Shown piece after piece: positions 20,930-32,901 of a DNA stretch of 64,000 nucleotides. Origin of the DNA: Telopea speciosissima. Lineage: Eukaryota; Streptophyta; Magnoliopsida; Proteales; Proteaceae. The translations under genes and the position numbers were made by a program. Numbering within the stretch: position 1 is the stretch's first letter; the number at the start of each line of letters is the position of its first letter. The notes under the pieces were generated by a model, which saw only the letters and a program-made list of their open reading frames with translations, had not been told where the DNA came from and ran no database searches. The stretch lies in contig NW_025317398.1 of assembly GCF_018873765.1 (NCBI RefSeq), positions 1 through 64,000 of the forward strand, given 5' to 3'.

Positions 20930-21930
20930 AGGTTCTAAAACGTGGGTTTCGACTAGCTAGAAATCGAGTTCGTTTCGGTCGAAACCTGGAACTTTCTCCA
21001 GGCTAACTCAAATCTTGGTTTCGAGGCCCAGAAGTTGTTTTTTTGCCCTGATTCTTGTTGTACTGCCTATTTTTGACATTTTAAATCCAATCCATGCATT
21101 AGTTTTACATAGAGAACATTAAAAATTATACTTGTGGTTTTGATCCAAGTTTGATACTGTATATTGTTCTCGGACATGGTATCGGATAAGGTTTGATCGG
21201 AACATAACACCTTCAATATAAATCAGATTTAAGCAATCTTGGATTTGTTAGAAAGCGTTGTTTTGATAGCTTTCCAACAAGTCTAAGATTGCTTGAATCT
21301 GGTTTATATTGAAGGAGTTATGTACCGGTCAAACTTAATTTGGTGTACGCGAATGCTGTCAAAATCGCTCTGTAGAAATATTTTTTTGGACATCAAAACA
21401 AATGAATATTTTACCTCATTTTTGATTTTTAGCAATTTTTTACCATATTAAGATTTATGGAATTTATAGATTTGAGAAAAACTCCAACATTAGAAAGTTG
21501 AAAATTGCATCTACCATCGAAACTCCAGTTTTTGTTCTTGATGAACTGGGGGGTTGACTTTTTTTTCTTTTGGAATTTAATTTTTTAACTATTTTTATTG
21601 GATTCAAATAGGGGGTATTTGCTTATTTATGAATAATATCTTAAGTAAATGAAATACAAAGGATATTAGACATAAATAAGTGTTTGTCTTGGTTTCTGAC
21701 CTGGTTATTGCCATACTTAAGTATCTGTATTGGTTTCGAGCTAGGTTTCGACGGGCATAAGTATCGAAACTTGTGAAATTACCAACATCTCGGTCGAAAC
21801 CATCGAATTTCGATCGAAACCCTGGATTTTTTAAAATCACCCTTCAACTCATCTCGAAAACCTGCAAAACTGAGTTGACTCGGTGGTTTCGACAGGTTTC
21901 GATCGAGTTCTTCTTCCATGATCATGAGAA
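20930..21930. repeat. TTCGA-rich dispersed repeat with a long hairpin
   Basis: A 1-kb block with many tttcga / tcgaaac motifs at both ends (20945-20990 and 21735-21915) and an AT-rich core. The ends contain similar motifs in opposite orientation, suggesting an old inverted-repeat element, but terminal repeats and target duplication were not resolved. Confidence 0.4.
21191..21334. repeat. Inverted repeat, 66-bp arms and 12-base loop
   Basis: The left arm (21191-21256) and the complement of the right arm (21269-21334) match at about 57 of 66 positions, without gaps. The arm begins gtttgatcgg and ends gttagaaagc. As RNA it would form a long stem. Confidence 0.85.
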
Positions 21931-23694
21931 CCATGGACTCAGATTTGGGGTGGGATCCGAAGGCATTGAATTCCATGCGGTTTAGCTCTCATGGTGATTG
22001 GTGTTGTCTAATGAGTCTCCACTTTGAGATTACAAAAGTTGTTGCTCCTCGCTGAAGATGTGATGAGGTGATATAGAGAAGGTTTTCGAAGAATTTCTGA
22101 ATCGGTTGGACCGGTAGAAGTCCACTCGATCGGGTCGAATATATTAATCTTTTAGTACAATTTTCGAGGATCAAAACTTTTCGCTAAGGTAGAGTTATGG
22201 AAGCCAAACGGCAGCCAATGCTTTATAGGCTGTCTGATCAATTCATTCATTGGACTGAAGTTTCGGACCTAAATTCACACGTTTAAGGGGTGTACGCAAC
22301 CTCTGCACTTTTGTGCGTGATTTAGGAATACTAGTTTTCTATTTTAATATTCTATACTGTTTTGTTTTATATTTTATTTATGTTTCTTTTTCTTTGTAAT
22401 CAGACATTCTTATATAAGGGTCGTTCAGGACAAAATAAAATCATCTTGAAGTTTTGAATCAATCAGTTTGTTTGTTCTTCTTCTTCATTGGATTAGGGTT
22501 TTCGTTACCTTGAGGATTTGAGGGTCGTGAGCGCTAGAACGAGATTTAGGCTCTAATGATTATATACGTTACCGCTCCTTATGAGGTCAATGGGATTTTT
22601 ATGCCTAGTCCCTCTCTTGGGAGAGAAGGACTATGATTTGTTTTTTTTTGGTAAATAGAAGTAATAAGATTGATATGATGATAGAGTCACAACACAAATT
22701 AGGATCTAGGACCTGTAAATTGACTTCAAATATAATTCTATAGAAACACAGGCCAAACCATAGAATGCTGACCAAGGAAGATAATATGCAAATCAGTCCA
22801 CCTGGTCAAATTAGTCTTCTTAATTATTTGATATTTTATTAAATAATAAACGCTCCAAAAATAAAGGTGGCCCAATGACAATATGAAAATAAGAAAACCA
22901 AAAGAATACGAGAAGTAGGCTTATCTCAATACTTGGGCTATAAAAAACAAGTTAGTAGGCAAAACATGATGAACTTAAGCTATTGTTATGAACAAAGAAT
23001 TGACAACCGTAAACAGTGAAATAACACTGTCTAAATGATGTCATCTCAATAGCCAACGAGTAATGCACAAGGAGAAAATAAACTACCTCAACTCTTACAC
23101 GAATGCATGTAAATAAATAAGAAAAACTCATGAACGTGACATCTAATATGTTTTGACATCCTAAACATTTGAAACAGTAATGAACATCATGAGAAATAAA
23201 AATAAAACTAATGTGAGAATTAATACAACAGAAATAACTAAAGTTCTAAGATGCCAATTACACATGTGTAGGTGTGGTGACTTAAACACATGTGCACTCT
23301 CATCGCACGTGGTGGAGGTGTGGGTTCCAATTGACTGTTGGTTGCTTACTAGCTAATGATCAACACGTACAATTCTCCTTCCTATATTGAAGAAATTGAA
23401 AGGGGGAATCACCCCCTAGGATAAGGGCCTAGGACCCGTAAAAGAGAGCTATTTCCCTAAAATGGGAATAGCCAGTTGACTTTAAACTCAAGGGTCTGGT
23501 CAGAGATTCAGGTAAAGGTCATGTTATGGAGATGAAAAAATGTTAGGTACCCACTTCGTCTAGCAAATTCCCAATCTTTCTACTAGATGCTATAGCGTGA
23601 AGGTTCTCCACAAAGTATAAATCCTAAACCCACCTGTATGGCTATGTATTTTTTGGTAATCACTTGTATGGCTATTTTTGACTGACTAATATTA
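21931..23694. other. Intergenic and LTR-like DNA, no gene
   Basis: No supported coding sequence. The part at about 22270-22560 (gggtgtacgc, tatataagggtcgttcagg, ttcgttaccttgagg) reads like the R/U5 end of a copia LTR, but ends were not found. A T run followed by ggtaaatagaag at about 22640 could be the complement of a LINE tail. Confidence 0.4.
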
Positions 23695-24254
23695 CATAAA
23701 AAATATTTGCATGTTAACCCTACTCATGCTTGATTTAACTATAATTATTATAAATTATGCGTATCTAATTAATCACATGTTAATTAAGATGATACTTTAA
23801 GTAATCATAATCATAATTTCATTACATTCATTCTAAACATGCTTATTTAATACTAATTAACTAATATAAAACTATCTAATTAGGTCCAATCCTAATCATG
23901 ATTTAATTACATTAATCCTAAACATGCTTAGTTCATACTAATTAACTAATATTACACTATCTAATTAGGTCTAACATAAAAAATATTTGCATGTTAACCC
24001 TACTCATGCTTGGTTTAACTATAATTATTATAAATTATGCGTATCTAATTAATCACATGTTAATTAAGATGATACTTTAAGTAATCATAATCATAATTTC
24101 ATTACATTCAGTCTAAACATGCTTATTTAATACTAATTAACTAATATAAAACTATCTAATTAGGTCCAATCCTAATCATGATTTAATTACATTAATCCTA
24201 AACATGCTTAGTTCATACTAATTAACTAATATTACACTATCTAATTAGGTCTAA
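23695..24254. repeat. Near-identical 280-bp tandem duplication
   Basis: Units 23695-23974 and 23975-24254 differ at only about two bases by eye (gcttgattt versus gcttggttt; attcattct versus attcagtct). Each unit also contains two related subunits sharing tactaattaactaatat and ctatctaattaggt. Confidence 0.9.
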
Positions 24255-24299
24255 ATATGCTTATCTAATCTTACCAAAAAAAATATGCTTATCTAACAT

Positions 24300-24455
24300 T
24301 AATTATGCTATACTATGCTACGCTACACTATATTATACAACACTACACTATTCTACACTTCATTACTCTACACCACACTACACTACACTGCATTACTTTA
24401 CATTACTCTACACTACACTACTCTGCTACATTACTCTACTCTACTTTTCATTATA
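24300..24455. repeat. Degenerate CTACA / TACTC simple-sequence block
   Basis: About 150 bp made almost only of ctaca, ctacac, tactct and cattac words, with strong strand asymmetry (few G). Confidence 0.8.
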
Positions 24456-24566
24456 CTAAACTAATTAAGTAAAACTACTAACCGGGTTTCTTTGAGTGCT
24501 CACGGCATGGATGTGTTGGCGGCCGCCATTGAAGAGTAGGCTTCCGAAATCGCTTTTGTTAGAGAG

Positions 24567-25180
24567 TGATAAGCCAAAAATACACAGACCAGTCCCGAGA
24601 TGCCACGTGTCCTGACCCAAAGGAGAGGTTGGCCCAAGCCAGACCACGATAGAACCCATTCGGCAAATCCAAGAGGAATAGACCCAAGAAGTCATCCAGA
24701 GACCAAGTCTTCCATGCAAGCCAACGAGGTCCGACCATGACGTCACCGCCAAGGTCTACGTCATCTTATCATTAGAAGCACGTTATCCCAAAGAGATGTG
24801 ATCCTATCCGGACTCATACATCAAGGATCGTTATCCAACACGTGAAGAGTACAAGAGTACACATCTATCTGTTAGGGAACCTCTTCCCCACCAGGACTCT
24901 ACGTCTCATAAAGAGACACCCTACTACGTGATAGACTCTTCCGCGAAGAATACTTATCATCAATAGGGACTCTCCACACCACCATACTCAACTATAAATA
25001 CTTAGGTATTTTAACCCATTATTCATCTTGAGTTCCAGTAATTCATCTGTTGCTAAGAGAAATCTAAACTTAGGCATCGGAGACTCCTAGGCCGGAACCA
25101 CACCGGTTCTCCCTTGTCCTTGACGTCCTTTTACAAGTTACGGCACCTGAAGGACCTACCAGAGATTTCTTGATGCAACA
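24567..25180 (+). repeat. Probable solo LTR of a gypsy (Tat-like) element
   Basis: It starts TGATAAGCC and ends TTGATGCAACA, like the LTRs of the gypsy element at 34186-39207, and carries a TATA-like ctataaatac (about 24991) and the shared phrases gagactcctaggcc and accacaccgg. Flanks are gagag and gagtg, a 5-bp duplication with one mismatch. No internal domain adjoins it. Confidence 0.7.
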
Positions 25181-25617
25181 GAGTGGCAACCATGGTCACC
25201 GCGAAGAAGACTGTAATTTCCCTCTTTCTTTCTCTTATGAATCTGTCTTCGCGTTTCTATTATTGATTTGTATTCCTGTATTTATTGTCGGTTGTTCCAT
25301 GCGATTGTATAAATTCTATCACTTTAGGGACAGAATTGACTTCGGTAAGCGCTTTATTTCTCTCCTTAGTCCTTTCATTCATTTGGGTTTTCAGTCTCTG
25401 TTAAATTGCTTACTTTACTATTCTTTTGGCTCGTAAACGATTCCATTACAATGTTTTCCGCCGTTGTGTGTCAGAGTTTTTTCATCTATTGTATAAATAA
25501 TTAATTGAAGATTATTAGAATTTTTTCCACCATTGTGCATTAGGGTTTTTTCTGCCGCTGTGCGTGTTAGGTCTCTCCGCCGTTGGTGCGTGTAATCCAA
25601 ACATCCTATCTCCTCCT
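25181..25617. other. Intergenic, no recognised gene
   Basis: A plus-strand ORF (25170-25436) has hydrophobic stretches but matches nothing I know. Short repeats of gccgttgtg / ttttttc occur at 25457-25585. Confidence 0.4.
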
Positions 25618-25626
25618 TAGTTTCTT

Positions 25627-26049
25627 GGGAAAATTACATGATTACCTACTTTTGGGTTTTCATTTACAAAACTGTCCACCCTATGTTTGAGTTAACAAAA
25701 ATAGACAAAAACAAGTTAAGGTTTACAAAACTGGACAAAATAGTGTCTCTCCCTTCTACACTTACTTTTTTAGACATTTTTACCCCTATCATTGCCTTCT
25801 CGCCCAGGCATCCTCCATTCCCTACAACTCTACCCTTGTCCTAGCCACCTCCATTCTCTGCTACCCCAAGTAATAGAGGAAAAAAAAAGAGATTTTTTCA
25901 GAGGGGAACTGCCGAGGAAGGAAGGAGAGTCACTATTTTGTCTAGTTTTGTAAAACTAAACTTGTTTTTGTCTATTTTTGTTAACTCAAACACAGGGTGG
26001 ACAGTTTTGTAAATGAAAACCCAAAAGTAGCTAATCATGTAATTTTCCC
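25627..26049. mobile_element. Mutator-type MITE (423 bp)
   Basis: Inverted repeats of about 120 bp: both ends start GGGAAAATTACATGATTA and stay near identical (one early C/G difference). It is flanked by a perfect 9-bp duplication tagtttctt at 25618-25626 and 26050-26058. There is no coding capacity. The terminal bases match the 1.7-kb element at 19143. Confidence 0.92.
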
Positions 26050-26058
26050 TAGTTTCTT

Positions 26059-26532
26059 TCACCATGATCCTTGGAACCGCTACCGAAGACGATGCCGACG
26101 ATGCCGACGATGATAACAACGATGACAAATCTGTTATAGCTTGGGTTTTTTGACCCAAACCCTAACCCGAATCCGATGGTAGGTCCAGAATCCGAAGTGG
26201 CAACCTTGTATACATTTTGGAGTATTGCTTTGATGTTCGAACGAGTGGAAGATGAAGAAGAAATCTTGATGGTAACCCATTGTCTACCGGCAAAATGATG
26301 CATACCTCCCCCATACAATTTCAAAATTTACAATCTAATGTATAAATCATGGAAAGCGACCCTGACCATATTTTTAGGTATTTAGGGCATGAAAACATTG
26401 TTAGAAATGTATTTGTATGCGAAACCACCAAACTTGGGGTGTTTCGACACTTGGACAGCACATAAAACACACTCTGATGGATCTTCTGATCAACCACATA
26501 TATAAACTAGAGTATTGTTACTGCAGAATTCC
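26059..26532. other. Intergenic, no recognised gene
   Basis: A minus-strand ORF (26049-26324) with a hydrophobic VIVVIIVGIVGIVFG stretch is present but unrecognised; part of it is the acgatgccg repeat. Confidence 0.4.
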
Positions 26533-28881
26533 TGTCTCGGGAGTGCGGGACCCGGTGCCTCGAGTCGGGGATTTTGCCGCCGCGTCCCATTTAGCTTGTT
26601 AAAATGTTTCTCCAACAATGTTGGTACGTGGGACTCATTTAATTAACCTTCGTACACAAATACGGCTAAATAATCATTTTTAATTAAATAGAGATAAGAT
26701 TTAGAGACCGACTAATACACCTCATATAAAAATAAAACAACTTCCACTATTCACCTCTCTTCAAATCTAAACAAACAAAAGCTGGGTGAAGTAGAAAGAA
26801 GAAGAGAAGAAGGCGGCTGAGGACTGCTATCTGGTTTTGGTAAGAGGCTTACCCCCACATCTCATCTCCTTTCCATGAATTTTTCCCTTAATTTCTTTCC
26901 TTACCATGATTCCTATGCCAGATTCATCCCTAATTTGGGGAAACCTAAGCCCCAATTTCATGGGTGTGGGATACTTAGATGACTGCTTAATTCAGTCAAG
27001 TTATCTCCATTTATACTAGACTCTATTAGGAAGTTTTCATTTGGGTCATTGATTGTTGGTGCTACTATCAATTAGCACCCTGTTAAGTTTAATCTATGTT
27101 GTATAAGTTAATTTCCAATTGGTGTAGTTCATGTAAAAATAACTCTGATTATTTCTTGCAAATCTGAACCATGGTCATTACCCTAACCAAAATTCTCCAA
27201 ATTACCCACCTCCCTAGTCTATTTTGAGTCATAGTAACTCAATCTTGTATGTAGGAATCATCCCTGATGTCAATTGGGGAAGACCAACCCAAAACCTCCA
27301 TTAAAACTCTGATTTCCTTTTTATTTTTCGTTTCTGATTTTCTCTGGTGGAAGTTATTGGTCAACCAGAGACATAGACCAGAGTTACTAAAAGGTGTTTC
27401 TTAACTCCAAATCTATTCCGAATCGACCCTAACTTATCTTGGGATTTCAGTATCATTAGAATATCATCTAGCATGCATGTATAGTTGATAATTTTTAGAA
27501 ACCTAACTCTTGAGTCAATTTTTTGTTTGCTGTTTGTCTCTGGTGGAAGTCACGGGTCAACCAAAGACACAGACCAGTGTTGTTGTCAGATGTTCTCTTA
27601 GCTCCAAACCTGTTTTAAAGTAACCTAACGTATATTGGAACTCCAGAAACATTAGGATACTGCCTAACATATATGTTTGGTTTATAAATATTAGGACCTA
27701 ACTCTTGGATCATTGAACCTATCGACAAATGACTCGTGAACTAACCCGGCAGTGCAAAAATCAACTAAAGCAAGGTGAGTGGGGATAGGCCTTGATTTTA
27801 TTTTGGAGTGTTTATCATTTTAGATTAATTATCAGGAAACGTGCATATGTGTGAAATTATTCTTGTTAGAACTTGTCTTATTAATTACTTCATTCATGTC
27901 TTGTGATTATGAAATTGTGGACTTATGATGAAATGTGGAATATGTTTGAAGGTGTGATTTGTATGCTAGAATAGATGCCGTAAATGGCTTGGAAATGAGA
28001 GGTATGGTGCACCGTAGTATGGGATGCAGGAGCACTGTACACCTCGTACTATGCCATTTAGTCTATATATGACTAGGGACGTCATTCCTTGGTACTACAA
28101 CCCTTACCAGCAGGGGTTTAGGTTCTGGGTGATCATAGCTCCCTGTCGCTGAAGAGTGTGTGGAACACCGGGATGGGGTCCAGGCTATGATTATCAGAGT
28201 CTACCCACGGGAGGATCTGGAGGATTACTACTAGTGTGGGCTCCATGCAACAATTGAGGTTTTGGCTTGGGTTGAGATGACGGACCCAAGTCTGTTTTCC
28301 CGAGTTGTTGACATAGTACGACTTAGAGACTTAGGCATTGTTTGTTAGGTGGAAATTAGGTTTAAAATTGAATCCATGCATTTAGGATTTTTACTTTGTA
28401 TGTGTGAATGCTTGTATGTGGTTTATCCTTTACTTGCTGGGCTCGGTGGAGCTCACCCCTGTGAAATATTTTCTTTTATATGGTCTTGCAGGTGGATCTG
28501 ATAGTGGCAGAGGGGATTACTTGGAGAACAGTGATTGATGATGTAGTTTTTTCATTTGTTTTTCTTTTGTTAAAACTCTACTCTTTATGGAGGATGTATT
28601 TCCACTATAAATATTTTAGTATAGCTTGTTTCTGGCCCGATGGATGAAACCATGTAAATCCAGGCTGTTTGAGAAAAATGGGATCTGAATGTAAATAATA
28701 TATATATAAACTTGTGAATTGTACTTTTCGCGTACTCTGACCAATGAAATACTTTTTATCTTAATTTGGTGCTGTGCTTGTGATGTGTATATACTGCATC
28801 GGGATCCTGGAGGTCTTCGAATACTTCGGGTATTCGGGTTACTAGCCGAATCCTCCCAGGGGGTGGTTTGCGGGTGTGACA
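26533..28881 (+). repeat. Probable gypsy LTR, borders uncertain
   Basis: The right end gggtgtgaca, the phrases gagctcacccctgtgaaata and ggtcttgcaggtggatctga, and the marker-like ctgggtgatcatagctccc are in the style of Del/Tekay-type gypsy LTRs in plants. The left border is placed at a TG (tgtctcggg) without support from a target duplication. Two diverged copies of a roughly 195-bp unit lie at 27340-27725. No coding sequence. Confidence 0.4.
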
Positions 28882-29640
28882 AAATCTGCTTGGAAAACCA
28901 TTCCCCCTTTCATGGATCATCACCGCCCCGCCTTCCACTCTTTTTCACCGCCCTCTGTGGCCGCCCCCTCTCCGCCCTACTCCACCGTTCTATGTACCCA
29001 CCCCCACTCTGTCTTGCCCCAACTCCCTCTGCCCCTGCACCCCTTCTGCTCTGCTCCCACCATGGCCGTCACCGCAAATACTTTCCGCCATACCCCTTCC
29101 TCTCCCCCTCCCCCTCCCCATTCTATGGTTGATTAGTTTTTTTTTGCCATTGTTGGTAGACAATCATAGTTTTTGTGCTCCAAATTTATGTTTCAGTTTC
29201 TGGGTTGTATATGGACAACACCGAGGGGCTCTCAATCAAGGGAGGTTTTTTCTTTTTTCTTTGTTTGTGTGTTTGCAGGTGATGCCGACTCAGATGTTGG
29301 TGGCACTGAGGTTATCGTCGACTCCGAAGCTCCAGCCGCCGTTCAATCTTCAACAACCATTTACTGTCGTCGGACGAAGCTCCACTCACCGATCCAGCAG
29401 ATCCTTGCAGATCTATTAGAAAGTAGATTGTGCCTACGATTCTAGTGGTCTTCTTGTTGTCAATCGAAACTCTACTCATCGATCCAGCAGACCTTTGTCG
29501 ATCCGACAAGTCTGTTTGAAAAGTAGGCTGTGGCAGCGTGTCGACACGTATGGGCAGTGTGGCGTTGGACTGTTTGGCACGTATGGGCTCCCCTCTATTG
29601 GCACGTATGTGCATGCGCTTCAAATTTGATATGTCTATAG
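28882..29640. other. Unassigned region with proline-rich ORFs
   Basis: Overlapping plus-strand ORFs (28719-29136) are Pro/Ser/Ala-rich because the DNA is C-rich. A splice-acceptor-like ttgtgtgtttgcag precedes gtgatgccgactcag at about 29280. Nothing matches a known protein; it could be a captured gene piece or LTR-element leader. Confidence 0.3.
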
Positions 29641-29866
29641 CCTGTTATTTAGGGAAGTGGTTGTGACCAACCCCTAGTCTGGATAACCCAGTCAATGATA
29701 TGTGAGACTGGGTCAATCGGGTCAATTTCCACTCCTTGGTTTTGGATACAGTTTATCCATACCTTGCATTTATCATGTTCTCTATCTGTTTTATGTATTT
29801 TGTTTTCCTTTGCTTGGCATTGGACGTGCATGAATGAATAGCTCTCTTTCTACCAAAAAAAAAAAC
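29641..29866 (+). mobile_element. Possible LINE 3-prime end
   Basis: A T-rich stretch ends in gaatgaatagctctctttctacc followed by about eleven A, the form of a plant L1 LINE 3-prime UTR and poly-A tail. No coding part is visible. Confidence 0.4.
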
Positions 29867-31680
29867 TAAAACTACTAACCACTAGGCTCATGGGAACCAT
29901 AGGAGGATCAACTGTCACCCGGCTACACTCTGCGCCCAAGGACCACCTCCTAAGAAAGACACGGGGAGTTGGAGAAATGGGAGGCAAGCTCCAGGGCGCG
30001 TATTCTCCCCCCTCCCAAAACTTGAGCCATAGGTGACTCCCCAAGAAGACTAAGGGGGAAAACAAACCCGGCTGTATCAAAATCACGACCACCCCAAGCA
30101 CCATCAGGGGATAAAGTCCAGGTTTGTAAGACCATTGAAAGATAAAATCTGAGAGAAAGGTCACGGGGATACGACCATCAGAAGAAAAACGACAGATATA
30201 CACAGAGTTATAACACAATGTCAACCTCCACTGGAGAAGGAGTCTCAAACAATGCCACACCATAACAAGAAACTCCAAGTCAGAACAACGGGTACCACAA
30301 CCCAGAACAAAGATAAGAAAAGCAGACCTCATAGTGTTTGCAAAAAGCAGGAAGGGGAAAGTAGAAGACACAAAGTTTAAAAGACACAGTATGACAAAGA
30401 AATCACCCTTATATAGGAAAAAGAGCAGTTAAGATGAGAAGAGCACGTGACGACCTAGCTTGAAGAATAGACTGGCATCTGAGAAGATCACAGAAGGAAT
30501 AACTACACTATTGAACATGACGATTTTCCATTGGAGGACTGCGAGTACGATGCCTAGAAAACCACAAATGACAACACTTTCCAATAGAGGCATTGATGAA
30601 GACTCAATAAAGAAGACGGCTATTCCACATGAAGTGCCAGGTCCCCACAAGTTCAATGCATGGATACTCACGAAGGTAAAGATGGGGAATTAGAACCACC
30701 ACTCCAGAAGAATCTCAGCGATGTGATAGTCACAACTCGCATTACGAAGTAATAACGACAGCACTACCCTAGTCAATCCCAAGATTGGGGATAACCGGAA
30801 ACCAATAGGAAGCCGCGTTGCTCGAGCTAACACAACGAGTATGCAATCGAGTCTCAACCAACCTGGCAAAGGACATGGGGCTGTGGTGTTCTCCAAGAAA
30901 ATGAACCACGGAGAGCAAGGAGCGTGTTGACGACTATCCTACTCCAACACACCCGAACGGAGTCCATTAGAGTTGGAGGCTTTATGTTATACCATATAAT
31001 AGCCACCCAATAATGCCATGACACGTGGCATGGGCAAAGGTATTTGGTCAGGTCAACTGGATAAAACCATACCTGCATGAGACCCGTCAAGAAGGTCCAC
31101 AAACCTACTCAAAGAAGCGAAAGGAGGCTGGCACACCTATTGGGTCAACTAGCTTACCTAGGACAAGTCTACACGCCTTGGCACATCATCTTCCACTATA
31201 CATGATTACTCTATAACGGCCTTGGCACATCATCACCCGCTAAGTAAGGTTATCTTGCAAAGGAAACCATCTCCCATGCTGCAATGACAATAATGAGCAT
31301 TTATTGATACTCACCAAACAAGGCTCCCAGGCATGTAGGAGAACCTGATAAACAGGAACACTCCACCTCCTGACAACAGGAGGGCTCCACCATTGGTAAA
31401 ATCAGGACTTTTACATTACCACGTCAACCAAAGGGAATCAACCCTGTAAATTGAAAGGTAATACCCCACACAAGGGGATTGCATTCTTGAAATTCATACT
31501 GTTTCATCTATTTATTAAAGAGATCTAACTTAAGCATCAGATAGTGCCCCACCGGTACCCACTGACACTTATCTCCTTGTCTATTTACTATTCTATGTTG
31601 GTCCCATCCTTGGTATTAATATTTTTGATGCAACAGGACCCACCAGAGGTTTGTTGATGCAACATGTATTAATATTTTTG
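29867..31680. other. LTR-like debris, no gene
   Basis: The right part resembles the gypsy LTR ends in this window: caccggtacccactgac, then two copies of tgatgcaaca (about 31627 and 31660). The 173-codon minus ORF at 29850-30371 has no recognisable motif. Borders not resolved. Confidence 0.35.
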
Positions 31681-31760
31681 GTAGAGTTGGTTTTTTTTTT
31701 TTTTATGAAAAAGCTACGCCTTAGATTAAGATAAGAGAAATGTTTGTACATCATATAAAA

Positions 31761-31808
31761 AGGGGGAAGGGGGAGGGGGAGGGGGAGGGGGGGGGGGGGG
31801 GGGGAAGG
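31761..31808 (+). repeat. GGGGGA repeat and long G run
   Basis: Several GGGGGA or GGGGAA units run into about 22 consecutive G, then aagg. On the plus strand it could form G-quadruplexes. Confidence 0.9.
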
Positions 31809-32112
31809 AGTGTTGGTCCTAACAGAATTCAGTGTGTTGGATCTTAAGGCAGCTATCTATTGGTTGTGTTGAAAAGAGATGGGTACAACAGAAAAGTTAG
31901 AAGTGAGTTCAGGAAGTTCAAAAAAAGGTGAAACCAAAGTCCAAGGTATACACATCTTTCCTCCTGGCAGAGTTGTTGCTTGCCAGATAACTCTAGCATT
32001 AGATTTCTACTGTTTTTGATAATTTTTCGACTCACAATTTTCACCACGATGCATTCGTTGTGTAATATTCACTTTATTTTTGGTGATTTTTTGAATTCAT
32101 CACATCATATCT
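31809..32112. other. Intergenic, no gene seen
   Basis: No supported coding sequence or repeat boundary. Confidence 0.4.
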
Positions 32113-32654
32113 AAGGGTGTCAACTCGATACCGAAACCATTTACCGAACTGGTATCGTACTAAATTACCCATATTGTACCGTATCGAATTGTAACGGTAT
32201 GGGAAATTGGTACCATACTCTGCACGGTACGGTATCGGTATGGGGGTTGATAGCGTCGGTACATACTGATACCGTACCGAATTACCGAATACTGATATCA
32301 TACCGTATTATCAGAATATATACTTATATATATACTAATTTATATAATAAATAATATATATAAGTATATATGTATTAAATATATATAATAGTTTATATAT
32401 ATAAGAATATAATATACTAAATATAATATATTTCATACTATATATATTAATTTATGTATATATAATATAAGAAACCACATAACAAATACCGAATACCATA
32501 TCATATATATACTAAATAAAATCATATACCATATCAATACCGTATGATAATGTATCAATATGAGAAAATGGTACCATATATGGTATGGTATCGATATGAG
32601 GTGTTTGACTTCGATACCATACTGAATACTGGATACCGTATCGATTGACACCTT
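32113..32654. mobile_element. Probable MITE with AAGGGTGTCAA ends
   Basis: The left end aagggtgtcaactcgatacc is mirrored by the right end ggtgtcaatcgatac (complement), and internal ggtatcggta / taccgtatcg words are arranged as inverted copies round a TA-rich core (32310-32470). The look is that of hAT-type MITEs. An 8-bp target duplication could not be confirmed. Confidence 0.6.
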
Positions 32655-32901
32655 TGATTTCATAACTATAGCGTTCTCAATGATTTTTCGGTTCACCGCG
32701 CTCTCCCTTATTGCCAGCTCATTGTATTAGGGGTAAAAAGGTAACAAACTTTTGTTTCTTTGCCACAAACCCGGTAATCAAATACTTATATTCCTTTTCA
32801 GCACAAACACAAAAAAAAAACCACATCATCAGGAAAATATAAAACTCCACCTTACACTTTAAAACCCAACAAAAAAAATAAAATAAAAAAAATCCACGTC
32901 A

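Noticed and set aside
25170..25436. 88-codon ORF with membrane-like stretches
   Set aside because: T-rich DNA gives hydrophobic codons; it starts in an LTR end and has no homologue I recognise.
28719..29136. Pro/Ser-rich ORFs of 137 and 86 codons
   Set aside because: Composition effect of C-rich DNA; two frames are open at once and neither has a domain or homologue I recognise.
29850..30371. 173-codon minus-strand ORF
   Set aside because: No family motif; it lies in LTR-like debris and has the look of a chance ORF.
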